Shown: in pieces, positions 1 through 7,372 of the stretch
Layout: each line of letters begins with the position of its first letter
How positions within the stretch are numbered: the stretch's first letter is position 1
Source of the DNA: JBDNFP01 sp041689775
Lineage (GTDB): Bacteria; Bacteroidota; Bacteroidia; Cytophagales; Spirosomataceae
DNA length: 9,304 nucleotides
Reading direction: 5' to 3'
Assembly (NCBI GenBank): GCA_041689775.1
Contig: JBDNFP010000336.1
Location: 1-9,304 of the forward strand
Program-made: the position numbers and the translations under genes
The notes under the pieces: model-generated
The model's database searches: none
What the model saw: only the letters and a program-made list of their open reading frames with translations
What the model was told of the DNA's origin: nothing

Positions 1-81
1 ATGTTAACAAGTGTATGAAGCGGCTGTGTTCTTGTATTATAAAGAGGACGATAGTGAATTTTGATCAAGGATTGAAGGTAA

Positions 82-105
82 CGGGTTACAGAACATACTA
101 ACCCG
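82..105. repeat. Inverted repeat, 7-bp arms
   Basis: CGGGTTA at 82-88 and TAACCCG at 99-105 are perfect reverse complements around a 10-nt loop. There is no T-run on the + strand side, so it is not a + strand terminator. On the minus strand it would lie in the untranslated leader of a transcript started at the 144-151 box, about 30-55 nt after the start. It could be an operator or leader hairpin; chance is also possible at this length. Confidence 0.35.
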
Positions 106-143
106 AAAATCCAGCTGACCTGAACAAATCAGTTTGTCGATTA

Positions 144-151
144 CAAAAGTA
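144..151 (-). promoter_or_regulatory. Candidate Bacteroidota -7 box, leftward
   Basis: Read on the minus strand this is TACTTTTG, a perfect match to the Bacteroidota primary sigma -7 consensus TAnnTTTG. A transcript would start near position 137 and run leftward out of the window, implying a minus-strand gene beyond the left edge. I do not see a clear TTTG or TTG -33 element at the expected 17-23 nt spacing, so this rests on the -7 box and its surroundings only. Confidence 0.35.
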
Positions 152-292
152 AATAATCTACGACATATTCGTTCATTATCACCCGGGCTGTCCTATTCTG
201 CCGCACAATAATATTTTCGCTATGCTACATTAGCTACACCACGCTCACCATCAGGCTATTCCAACTAACAGAATTACTATCTTGGTAACCAG

Positions 293-388
293 TCAGTAAA
301 CTCCACTTTCCTGCCAAATAATAGGGGCCTTGTGAGCCTTAATTCCTTTAATAACCCACTCGCCCAGCTCGCTTATTTGCATAGTCAT
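293..388 (-). pseudogene. Short minus-strand frame, possible gene debris
   Basis: A 31-residue frame begins at the ATG whose complement is 386-388 (MTMQISELGEWVIKGIKAHK...) and ends at TGA, 293-295. The frame is open without a start back to position 445. Farther right, in the same frame but behind in-frame stops (446-448, 476-478, 554-556), comes another protein-like stretch (HFVRAIYQDIPILPSKAQIA, roughly 479-541). The residue mix looks more protein-like than the AT-rich surroundings, which suggests the remains of a decayed gene. I recognise no family, and the number of stops is not clearly below chance. It may equally be noise or a tiny unstudied gene. Confidence 0.15.
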
Positions 389-482
389 AGTTAATCTCAA
401 ATTAATTAAAAAATCTGCTCTTCTGCATAGGATTTTAATCTGTTTTTAATATTGATTTAACGTCAGGCTAATCACCTATTCC

Positions 483-529
483 GCTATTTGTGCCTTGGAA
501 GGCAGGATAGGAATGTCCTGATAAATAGC
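483..529. repeat. Nested inverted repeats (three-way-junction shape)
   Basis: An outer pair, GCTATTT (483-489) and AAATAGC (523-529), encloses two smaller pairs: GCCTT/AAGGC (492-496/499-503) and CAGGA/TCCTG (503-507/516-520, sharing base 503 with the first). Folded as RNA or single-stranded DNA this would give a small cloverleaf of about 47 nt. It has no T-run and no gene beside it. It is seen directly in the sequence, but its biological meaning is unknown and the arms are short. Confidence 0.3.
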
Positions 530-830
530 CCGCACAAAATGTGATAAATTAGGCTAAAACTCATTAGGACAGGAATATGGATGTAACGGTACACGATTAT
601 TACACTAAACTAACAAACTAAATAGTGTCAAAAATACCCAATTATTTATCCACAATTTAATCTGTTTTTTAGCATAAATCGACAAAATTAATCTTCATAA
701 TTTCTTACATATTTTTATTAAAAAGGACTCGAAAAATAAACCAAACTATTATTTAACAACAGTAAAATTAAAGCTTACAAAAAACAATTATTATCACTAT
801 AAATAGTATCCTATAAACTACTAAATCATC

Positions 831-1919
831 ATGAAACAAGTTCTTTTAGTATTAAGCCTTTGTGCCCTGGTTTTCCAGATCGGTTGCGAGTCCAAAGGAG
901 AAGAAAAAAAAGAGGTTGAAACAAATTTTTTGGTAACTAGCCCCTTGATAAGAGATACGTTGGTTACCCAGGAATACGTTTGCCAAATCCACTCCATCAG
1001 CCACATTGAGTTAAGAGCATTAGAAAGAGGATATTTGCAAAAAATATTTGTGGACGAAGGACAATATGTAAAAGAAGGTCAGCTCATGTTCCAGATCATG
1101 CCGATGCTCTACAAAGCCGAACAACAAAAAGCACAGGCCGAAGTGAACTTTGCCGAAATTGAATACCAGAACACTAAATCCCTCGCCGATAGCAACATCG
1201 TTTCGAAAAACGAATTGGCGATGGCGAAAGCCAAACTAGATAAGGCAAAAGCTGAACTTTCTCTCGCTGAGGTCCACTTAGGTTTTACCCAGATAAGAGC
1301 TCCGTTTAATGGTATCATGGATCACTTCAATGTCCGGTTGGGTAGCCTCCTTGACGAAGGAGATTTGCTGACTTCCTTATCAGACAACAGTAAAATGTGG
1401 GTATATTTCAACGTTCCCGAAGCGGAATATCTGAACTATAAAACCAATGTGGAGGAGGAGGATAATATGAAGCGAGTTGACCTGATGATGGCCAATAATA
1501 AGAAGTTTGACTACCCTGGCGTGGTGGAGACCATCGAGGCCGATTTTAACAACGAAACCGGAAACATCGCTTTTCGAGCTACTTTCCCCAACCCAAAGAA
1601 ATTGCTTAGACACGGAGAAACCGGAAATATTCTGGTGACTATCCCCTACAAAAACGCGATGCTGATACCACAAAAAGCCACTTTTGAAGTCTTGGATAAA
1701 AAATATGTATACGTTGTAGATAAGAGCAATGTAATCAAATCACGAGAAATTGTTATCGCCGCCGAACTACCCCACATTTTCGTGGTACGAAGTGGTTTAA
1801 AAGAAGGTGATAAGATCCTTCTGGAAGGTATCAGACTAGTACGCGAAAACGAGAAAATACACTCAAAATTCATGGATCCTGCTAATGTCTTGTCTCATCT
1901 CGAATTATACGCTGAATAA
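831..1919 (+). CDS. RND efflux periplasmic adaptor (membrane fusion protein), lipoprotein
   Basis: This 362-residue protein is the adaptor linking the inner-membrane RND pump to the outer-membrane channel. A hydrophobic signal (residues 4-18) ends in QIG-Cys19, so it is probably lipid-anchored; Gln at -3 is atypical, but the basic start and acidic, charged stretch after Cys (ESKGEEKKEVE) fit. The first lipoyl half lies around 57-90 (ELRALERGYL, VDEGQYVKEGQ). An Ala/Glu/Lys-rich helical hairpin spans about 95-150, and the second lipoyl half follows around 152-185 (TQIRAPFNGIM). The beta-barrel (about 187-270) and membrane-proximal domain (275-340, LIPQKATFEV, SGLKEGDKILLEG) complete the family layout. 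It is first in a three-gene operon, 25 nt before the pump. The ATG at 831 is chosen because the signal peptide begins there. Substrate cannot be read from the sequence. Confidence 0.95.
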   Translation: MKQVLLVLSLCALVFQIGCESKGEEKKEVETNFLVTSPLIRDTLVTQEYVCQIHSISHIELRALERGYLQKIFVDEGQYVKEGQLMFQIMPMLYKAEQQKAQAEVNFAEIEYQNTKSLADSNIVSKNELAMAKAKLDKAKAELSLAEVHLGFTQIRAPFNGIMDHFNVRLGSLLDEGDLLTSLSDNSKMWVYFNVPEAEYLNYKTNVEEEDNMKRVDLMMANNKKFDYPGVVETIEADFNNETGNIAFRATFPNPKKLLRHGETGNILVTIPYKNAMLIPQKATFEVLDKKYVYVVDKSNVIKSREIVIAAELPHIFVVRSGLKEGDKILLEGIRLVRENEKIHSKFMDPANVLSHLELYAE

Positions 1920-1944
1920 TCAGGCATCCAAAAAATTATAAAAT
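1920..1944 (+). promoter_or_regulatory. A-rich translation leader of the pump gene
   Basis: The gap between adaptor stop and pump start reads TCAGGCATCC followed by A-runs and TATAAAAT directly before ATG. There is no AGGAGG-like ribosome site; A-rich sequence just before the start is usual for Bacteroidota. A near copy of this leader occurs at 8493-8512, also in front of an ATG. Confidence 0.4.
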
Positions 1945-4900
1945 ATGTTTAGTAAGTTCATTCGCAGACCCGTATTTGCCATTGTCATATCGGTCATGAT
2001 CGTTTTTGTGGGTACACTAGCGATCAAACAGCTGCCCATCTCGCAGTTTCCGGACATCGCACCCACTACCGTCAATATTTTTATTGCGTATCCCGGCGCT
2101 AGTGCCGATATACTCGTAAAGTCTACACTAATTACCCTGGAACAGGCCATCAACGGGGTGCAGGATATGCGCTACATTGCCACCGATGCTACCAGTGCTG
2201 GTGAGGCTACACTCCGTATAGTTTTCGAACCGGGCACGGACCCCAACATCGCGGTGATCCGGGTGAAAACCCGGGTGGACCAGGTGATGCCACTTTTGCC
2301 CGCGCTCGTTCAGCGGGAAGGAGTTATCATCACCCCCATTCAACCCAGTATGCTCATGTACGTCAACCTCTATTCTAAGACAAAGAGTATTGACGAAAAA
2401 TTTCTCTTCAACTACGCTACCGTAAAGATGATCCCGGAAATTCAACGGACTAAGGGGGTAGCAAGAGCGCAGATATTAGGTAGTCGCCGCTATGCCATGC
2501 GGATTTGGCTTAACCCTGACCGTATGCGAGCCTATCGTATATCAGTAGAAGAGGTGATGAATGCCTTAGGGGAGCAAAGTATCATCGGACGACCAGGTCG
2601 AATTGGACAAAGCTCCGGTATCGCCGCGCAGTCGCTGGAATATGTGCTTACCTATAAAGGACGATATAACGAACCCAAGGAGTACGAAGATATTATCATC
2701 CGGGCCAATGCCGAAGGAGAAAGTATTCACCTGAAAGATATCGCCACCGTAGAACTAGGGAGCGAGTTTTTCGATATCTATTCCAACCTAGACGGACAAC
2801 CTTCGGCCGCCATTGTGTTAAGACAGAACTACGGAAGTAACGCCAGTGACGTAATTGCCGAAGTAAAGCATAAGTTAGATGTAATGAAGGCCTCGTTCCC
2901 TCCCGGAATGGACTACAAGATCAGCTATGACGTATCAAATTTTTTGGATGCTTCCATTGAGCAGGTAATTCACACCCTACGGGATGCATTTATTTTGGTA
3001 GCCTTGGTAGTTTTTATATTCCTTGGCGATTGGCGTTCTACGTTGATACCCATTCTGGCAGTTCCGGTTTCGCTGATTGGAGCATTCTTCGTCATTCAGT
3101 TTTTCGGACTTTCGATTAACCTCATTACTTTATTTGCCTTGGTATTGGCTATCGGTATTGTAGTAGATGATGCCATTGTGGTGGTGGAGGCCGTCCACGC
3201 TAAGATGGAAGAAGAGCCTCACCTGACACCTTTTGCCGCCGTTAAGAAAGTACTTGGAGAAATCAGTGGCGCAATCATCGCCATCACGGCCGTTATGGTT
3301 TCGGTATTTCTACCCATCTCTTTTATGTCGGGTCCCGTGGGTACATTCTACCGTCAGTTCTCCATTACCATGGCCAGTTCCATTGTGATTTCAGCCCTGA
3401 TCGCCCTTACGCTGACCCCAGTACTGTGCGCCATGCTGTTAAAAAATAACCATGGTAAGGAGCAAAAGAAAAATATATTGACCAAAGCACTCGATGCTTT
3501 CAACCGGGGCTTCGAGAAACTAACCGGACGATATGTGAGCTTATTGAAACTGATTGTCAGCCGGAGAGTCGTGACTTTTGTAATACTTATAGCTTTCTGC
3601 GGAGGAATTTACTACGAAAATCAAGTCCTGCCGGCCGGATTCATTCCGAACGAAGACCAGAGTACTATTTACGCAATCATTCAGACACCTCCCGGCTCTA
3701 CGCTGGAGAAAACCAATCAGGTGTCGCAGAACCTTCAAAAAATATGCGAGGAAATAGACGGAGTTGAGTCAGTATCTTCACTGGCCGGATACGAGATCAT
3801 GACGGAAGGACGGGGCTCCAATGCCGGCACCTGTTTGATCAACCTTAAACCTTGGTCAGAGCGGGACAAGAACGTAAAGGAGATTATGGAAGAACTGGAA
3901 GAGGAATCCAGAAACCTGGGAGCTACGGTCGAATTCTTCGAACCACCCGCAATTCCCGGATTTGGTACCTCAGGCGGTTTCTCTATGCGCTTACTGGATA
4001 AAAACACGGAAACAAACTACCAGGAATTCGATAAGATCAACAAAGAATTTATGGATAACCTGGGCAAGCGGAAGGAGCTTGCGGGATTGTTTACGTTTTT
4101 TGCCGCCAACTATCCCCAGTACGAACTGGAAATTGACAACAAGCGAGCTATGCAGAAGGGTGTATCGATCGGGAAAGCGATGGAAAACCTGAACATTATG
4201 ATCGGTAGTACCTACGAGCAGGGTTTTATTAAATTTAACCAGTTCTTCAAGGTATACGTGCAGTCTGATCCAAGTTTCAGAAGACTACCCTCCGACTTGT
4301 TGAAGCTTTTTGTTAAAAACGACGTGGGAGAAATGGTACCCTATTCTGCCTTCATGACGCTTAAAAAGGGTCAGGGTCCCAACGAAATCACTCGATTCAA
4401 CCTGTATAATTCAGCCGCAATCCAGGGGCAGCCGGCGAAGGGATACACCACCGCAGATGCCATTAAGGCTATCCGTGAAGTATCCGCCACATCCTTACCC
4501 AAAGGCTACGATATCGCATTTGAGGGTCTTTCCTACGACGAATCAATCCGGGGAAATGAATCACTCTACGTATTTCTGATTGTATTGGCCTTCGTATACA
4601 TGGTGTTGGCGGCTCAGTACGAGAGTTTTATCATTCCGTTGGCCGTCGTGTTCTCACTACCGGTCGGGGTATTTGGCTCGTTCCTGGTTCTGAAACTCAT
4701 GGGCTTGGAAAACAACATCTACGCCCAGATCGGACTCATCATGCTGGTCGGGTTACTCGGTAAAAATGCTGTACTAATCGTGGAGTTTGCAGTCCAGAAA
4801 CGACATCAGGGCGAAACTATTCTTAACGCCGCCATTGAAGGAGCGAGGGTTCGTTTCCGCCCTATTTTGATGACCTCCTTCGCCTTCGTGGCCGGACTGA

Positions 4901-5148
4901 TCCCATTGGTTCTTGCTTCGGGTGCCGGAGCTATCGGTAACCGGACCATCGGTGCTTCTGCCATGGGTGGTATGCTATTCGGAACTATCTTCGGCGTAAT
5001 CATCATCCCTGGATTGTATTACATTTTTGCCCATTTAGCAGATGGACGGAAGCTAATTAAAGATGAAGAAGACGATTCACTATCCGACAACCTGGTTCAT
5101 CAATTGGACGCTTTTAAAGTAACCGAAGAAACTACTAATCATGAATAA
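1945..5148 (+). CDS. RND efflux pump, inner-membrane permease (HAE1 family)
   Basis: This 1067-residue protein is the proton-driven trimeric pump of a tripartite exporter, at normal full length for the AcrB/MexB group. The N-terminus FIRRPVFAIVISVMIVFVG is the usual first helix. The RND layout is seen twice: a large periplasmic loop (about 30-340) followed by a helix bundle (about 343-500), then a second loop (about 558-870) and bundle (about 872-1032). Proton-relay residues are present: Asp408-Asp409 in GIVVDDAIVVVE, and Lys940 in GLLGKNAVLIVEF, corresponding to Asp407/Asp408/Lys940 of AcrB. Arg970/Arg972 in VRFRPILMTS sit where AcrB has Arg971. The segment EAVHAKMEEEPHL after the relay is typical of Bacteroidota members. 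The charged tail after 1033 is cytoplasmic. I infer export of hydrophobic or amphipathic compounds rather than metal ions; the actual substrate is unknown. Confidence 0.97.
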   Translation: MFSKFIRRPVFAIVISVMIVFVGTLAIKQLPISQFPDIAPTTVNIFIAYPGASADILVKSTLITLEQAINGVQDMRYIATDATSAGEATLRIVFEPGTDPNIAVIRVKTRVDQVMPLLPALVQREGVIITPIQPSMLMYVNLYSKTKSIDEKFLFNYATVKMIPEIQRTKGVARAQILGSRRYAMRIWLNPDRMRAYRISVEEVMNALGEQSIIGRPGRIGQSSGIAAQSLEYVLTYKGRYNEPKEYEDIIIRANAEGESIHLKDIATVELGSEFFDIYSNLDGQPSAAIVLRQNYGSNASDVIAEVKHKLDVMKASFPPGMDYKISYDVSNFLDASIEQVIHTLRDAFILVALVVFIFLGDWRSTLIPILAVPVSLIGAFFVIQFFGLSINLITLFALVLAIGIVVDDAIVVVEAVHAKMEEEPHLTPFAAVKKVLGEISGAIIAITAVMVSVFLPISFMSGPVGTFYRQFSITMASSIVISALIALTLTPVLCAMLLKNNHGKEQKKNILTKALDAFNRGFEKLTGRYVSLLKLIVSRRVVTFVILIAFCGGIYYENQVLPAGFIPNEDQSTIYAIIQTPPGSTLEKTNQVSQNLQKICEEIDGVESVSSLAGYEIMTEGRGSNAGTCLINLKPWSERDKNVKEIMEELEEESRNLGATVEFFEPPAIPGFGTSGGFSMRLLDKNTETNYQEFDKINKEFMDNLGKRKELAGLFTFFAANYPQYELEIDNKRAMQKGVSIGKAMENLNIMIGSTYEQGFIKFNQFFKVYVQSDPSFRRLPSDLLKLFVKNDVGEMVPYSAFMTLKKGQGPNEITRFNLYNSAAIQGQPAKGYTTADAIKAIREVSATSLPKGYDIAFEGLSYDESIRGNESLYVFLIVLAFVYMVLAAQYESFIIPLAVVFSLPVGVFGSFLVLKLMGLENNIYAQIGLIMLVGLLGKNAVLIVEFAVQKRHQGETILNAAIEGARVRFRPILMTSFAFVAGLIPLVLASGAGAIGNRTIGASAMGGMLFGTIFGVIIIPGLYYIFAHLADGRKLIKDEEDDSLSDNLVHQLDAFKVTEETTNHE

Positions 5149-6577
5149 AAGACTCATATATAGTTACCTAGGAATTGCCTGCTTGACTTTTGTTTTTACA
5201 GCATGCAAAACCCCGGCTATTATTACCAAAACCGAGAACAGAACAGTACCCGGAGGCTTCAACGCTGCGCTGCCTGACTCCGCCAATAGTATCGCTAACG
5301 GATGGAGGGAGTACTTCACTGATCCGTATCTGACGGCCTTAATCGATACTGCTCTGCTGAACAATCAGGAGTTGAATATTACCATGCAGGAAATTGAAAT
5401 TTTCCGCAATGAAATTCAGACCCGTCAGGGAGAGTACCTGCCTTTTGTGGGCATCCGGGGTGGAATGGGAATTGAGAAAGCAGCCCGATATACCCAACGC
5501 GGTTCTAGTGAAGCAACCACCGATATCAAGCCCGGCCGGGAAACTCCGGAACCACTGCCTGATTTTGTGGCCGGAGCCTATGCGCGCTGGGAAGTAGATA
5601 TCTGGCATAAGCTGCGCAATGCTAAGCAGGCAGCCGTAAACCGCTACCTTGCCACCTCAGAAGGAAAGAATTTTATGGTAACAAATCTGATTTCTGAAAT
5701 TGCCAGCTCCTACTATGAACTGCTTGCTCTCGATAACCAGTTAGACATCATTAGAAGGAATATCGATATTCAGAATGATGCCCTAAAAATTGTTAAGCTA
5801 GAGAAAGAGTCAACCCGGGTAACCGAGCTGGCAGTACGCCGGTTTGAGGCGCAAGTACTGCACACAACGAATCTGCAATTCGGTATTCAGCAGCGCATTG
5901 TAGAAGCCGAAAACCGACTCAATTTTCTAACGGGAAGGTATCCCCAGGCTGTGTTGAGGGATGGTCAGAATATTATAAATCTGGTACCTTCCATAGTTCA
6001 GGCCGGGATGCCCTCCCAGCTGCTGGAAAACCGGCCGGACATCAGGCAAGCCGAACAGGAACTGACTGCCGCCAAACTGGACGTACAAGTAGCGCGAGCG
6101 AACTTTTACCCTTCCTTGGGTCTTTCGGCAAGCCTGGGAGTGCAATCGTTTAATCCCATTTACTTGGCTAAACTCCCACAATCCTTGCTGACTTCGCTCG
6201 TAGGAGACATGATGGGACCGTTGGTAAATAAGAATGCAATCAAAGCCACTTACTTTAATGCTAACGCCAGGCAAACACAGGCCGTGTACAACTACGAGCG
6301 TACCCTCCTTAATGCCTACGTGGAAGTAGTTAATCAGCTCTCCAACATTAGTAACCTGGAAAAAAGCTACGATACGAAGTCGCGGGAAGTACTGGCGCTT
6401 ACGGAGTCCACTTCGATTTCAAATCGTCTTTTCAGATCGGCCCGCGCTGACTACATGGAGGTACTGCTTACCCAACGCGACGCTCTGGAATCAAAATTTG
6501 ATCTTATTGAAATAAAAATGCAGCAACTAACGGCAACGGTCAACATCTACCGAGCCCTCGGTGGCGGATGGAATTAA
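5141..6577 (+). CDS. Outer-membrane efflux channel, TolC/OprM-like lipoprotein
   Basis: This 478-residue protein is the outer-membrane exit duct of the efflux complex (NodT/OprM type, outer membrane efflux protein family). A signal peptide ends in VFTA-Cys22, so it is lipid-anchored. Family hallmarks include WREYFTDPYLTALIDTAL (55-72), the ARWEVDIWHKLRNA segment (148-161), LLENRPDIRQAEQEL (294-308), NFYPSLGLSASLG (321-333) and the C-terminal IYRALGGGW (469-477). Two helical-repeat halves, about 63-265 and 294-470, fit the duplicated TolC architecture. The start overlaps the pump stop by 8 nt (ATGAATAA), which implies translational coupling and one transcript. It is the last gene of the operon, 16 nt before a strong terminator. 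Confidence 0.95.
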   Translation: MNKRLIYSYLGIACLTFVFTACKTPAIITKTENRTVPGGFNAALPDSANSIANGWREYFTDPYLTALIDTALLNNQELNITMQEIEIFRNEIQTRQGEYLPFVGIRGGMGIEKAARYTQRGSSEATTDIKPGRETPEPLPDFVAGAYARWEVDIWHKLRNAKQAAVNRYLATSEGKNFMVTNLISEIASSYYELLALDNQLDIIRRNIDIQNDALKIVKLEKESTRVTELAVRRFEAQVLHTTNLQFGIQQRIVEAENRLNFLTGRYPQAVLRDGQNIINLVPSIVQAGMPSQLLENRPDIRQAEQELTAAKLDVQVARANFYPSLGLSASLGVQSFNPIYLAKLPQSLLTSLVGDMMGPLVNKNAIKATYFNANARQTQAVYNYERTLLNAYVEVVNQLSNISNLEKSYDTKSREVLALTESTSISNRLFRSARADYMEVLLTQRDALESKFDLIEIKMQQLTATVNIYRALGGGWN

Positions 6578-6593
6578 TTTGGTACGTGTAAGT

Positions 6594-6627
6594 AAAAAGG
6601 CAGCGGAAATTTCCGCTGCCTTTTTTT
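6594..6627 (+). terminator. Intrinsic terminator of the efflux operon
   Basis: Bases 6594-6625 form a perfect palindrome with the G/C core GGCAGCGG and CCGCTGCC, separated by AAATTT, and run into seven T residues (6621-6627). Because an A-run also precedes the left arm, the element could work on both strands. It lies 16 nt after the outer-membrane channel gene and separates the efflux operon from the next gene. Confidence 0.92.
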
Positions 6628-6658
6628 GCTTTAAAGAATGGATTCTCACCTAGATTTT
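6625..6658 (+). promoter_or_regulatory. Weak candidate promoter for the small membrane protein
   Basis: TTTG at 6625-6628 (the end of the terminator) and TAGATTTT at 6651-6658 (7 of 8 to TAnnTTTG) are 22 nt apart, near the Bacteroidota spacing. A transcript would begin around 6665, leaving a leader of about 67 nt before the ATG at 6732. TACTTTAG at 6692-6699 is an alternative -7 box. Either match could be chance in T-rich sequence. Confidence 0.25.
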
Positions 6659-6731
6659 TAGCACCAGCGCCAATTTAAATCAAATTTCTCTTACTTTAGA
6701 TGCATCATTTGGCTCCTAAACCCTTCCTCCT

Positions 6732-7139
6732 ATGCATCCAGTAATCGGTACTATTTTCGCGCTCATCGTAGGTGTTGTGGTAGACAGTATAGTCAATATG
6801 GGTTTAATTATGGTTGGCGGCATGGCCATTCCACCACCCGGAGGCGGGGATATTTCCGACATGGAAAGTTTAGCAACCACCATGCATTTCTTTCAGCCCA
6901 AACATTTTATCTTTCCCTTTTTGGCTCACGCCATTGGTACATTTACGGGTGCTTTGGTGGCCGCCCTCATCGCGACTACGCACAAAATGAAGTTTGCCTT
7001 GGCAGTCGGGGTATTCTTTTTGGCCAGCGGTATTTACAGCGTTGCGATGTTACCCTCCCCTCGTTGGTTTACTATCCTCGACATCGGGCTGGCGTATATT
7101 CCTATGGGGTACCTGGCCGGGAAGCTCGTGGAGGGATAA
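6732..7139 (+). CDS. Small four-helix membrane protein, function unknown
   Basis: This 135-residue hydrophobic protein has four likely membrane helices at about 4-28, 60-82, 87-105 and 112-131. Helix one is followed by a Gly/Pro-rich loop with the distinctive MAIPPPGGGD (31-40), and a second loop carries MHFFQPKH (51-58). Asp18 and Asn22 in helix one, and Asp117 in helix four, are polar residues inside membrane segments and may matter for function. Small-residue motifs (AIGTFTGALVAA) suggest tight helix packing. I recognise similar small hypothetical inner-membrane proteins from Bacteroidota but know no role. It stands alone: the efflux terminator precedes it and 233 nt follow before the sigma gene. 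Hydrophobic coding sequence without frame breaks makes it a real gene. The function cannot be inferred. Confidence 0.75.
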   Translation: MHPVIGTIFALIVGVVVDSIVNMGLIMVGGMAIPPPGGGDISDMESLATTMHFFQPKHFIFPFLAHAIGTFTGALVAALIATTHKMKFALAVGVFFLASGIYSVAMLPSPRWFTILDIGLAYIPMGYLAGKLVEG

Positions 7140-7372
7140 TAGTAAGCATAGTCCCTCAGGTATTCGATTCTTAGGTTCTACTCATGCTTCGTCCAACTTG
7201 GTAGTATATCTATGCACAAGGAAGTATCAACGTATGTTTTATATCTGCTCCAAAAGGACCGTGTTCGGCTCGGACTCCCAACCTTTTCTGAGTGAGTATC
7301 ACCCTCACTAAAAAAATACCAGCGCAGCCTGTAATGATTCTCTGGTTTTGGCCACTAACTAGAAAAAACTGA
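7140..7372. other. Spacer and probable leader of the sigma-factor gene
   Basis: There is no supported gene here. AAAAGG (7252-7257) and CCTTTT (7282-7287) could pair around an inner CCG-TGTT-CGG hairpin (7259-7268), followed by a second hairpin at 7291-7309. A TATGTTTT box (7233-7240, 7 of 8 to TAnnTTTG) has no -33 partner, and no convincing promoter or terminator is visible. The sigma gene may use its own alternative promoter here, which cannot be recognised without knowing its consensus. Confidence 0.4.
7291..7309. repeat. Small inverted repeat, 6-bp arms
   Basis: AGTGAG (7291-7296) pairs with CTCACT (7304-7309) around a 7-nt loop and is followed by seven A residues. On the + strand there is no T-run, so it does not terminate the preceding gene. 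On the minus strand the T-run comes before the stem rather than after it. It may be an operator for the sigma operon or simply chance. Confidence 0.3.

Larger units (their letters stand above)
1..830. other. AT-rich gene-poor block upstream of the efflux operon
   Basis: All six frames are broken by frequent stops and no recognisable protein, tRNA or rRNA is present. The part from about 600 to 830 is especially A/T-rich and must contain the leader and promoter of the efflux operon, but I see no full TTTG/TAnnTTTG pair there; the nearest is a 7-of-8 box TATTTTTA at 710-717. The left part has a perfect minus-strand -7 box at 144-151, and two inverted-repeat structures lie at 82-105 and 483-529. 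The layout fits a spacer between a leftward gene outside the window and the rightward efflux operon, possibly with debris of a dead gene. No TetR- or AraC-type regulator is present, although one often neighbours such operons. Confidence 0.6.

Noticed and set aside
476..564. 26-codon minus-strand frame starting at the ATG complementary to 562-564
   Set aside because: It is short, has no domain and lies in an out-of-frame register to the more protein-like minus-strand stretch, so it is treated as noise.
629..690. Two minus-strand -7-like boxes, TATTTTTG (629-636) and TAATTTTG (683-690)
   Set aside because: Both fit TAnnTTTG but have no -33 partner and no downstream minus-strand gene; in such A/T-rich sequence they are expected by chance.
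3735..4007. Minus-strand frames inside the pump gene (for example 90 codons here)
   Set aside because: They lie antisense to a gene with complete family motifs and have biased composition without any domain.
831..6577. Heavy-metal (CusCBA-type) efflux reading of the operon
   Set aside because: The pump matches the HAE1 type in its relay region and the adaptor shows no metal-binding Met/His cluster, so a metal substrate is not supported.
7252..7287. tRNA-like look of the GTTCGGCTCGGACTCC segment
   Set aside because: No acceptor stem, anticodon arm or proper GTTCRA T-loop can be built around it.
6994..7311. 105-codon + strand frame running past the end of the small membrane protein
   Set aside because: Its first half is an out-of-frame reading of the well-supported hydrophobic gene at 6732-7139, and its tail lies in spacer sequence without protein-like character.
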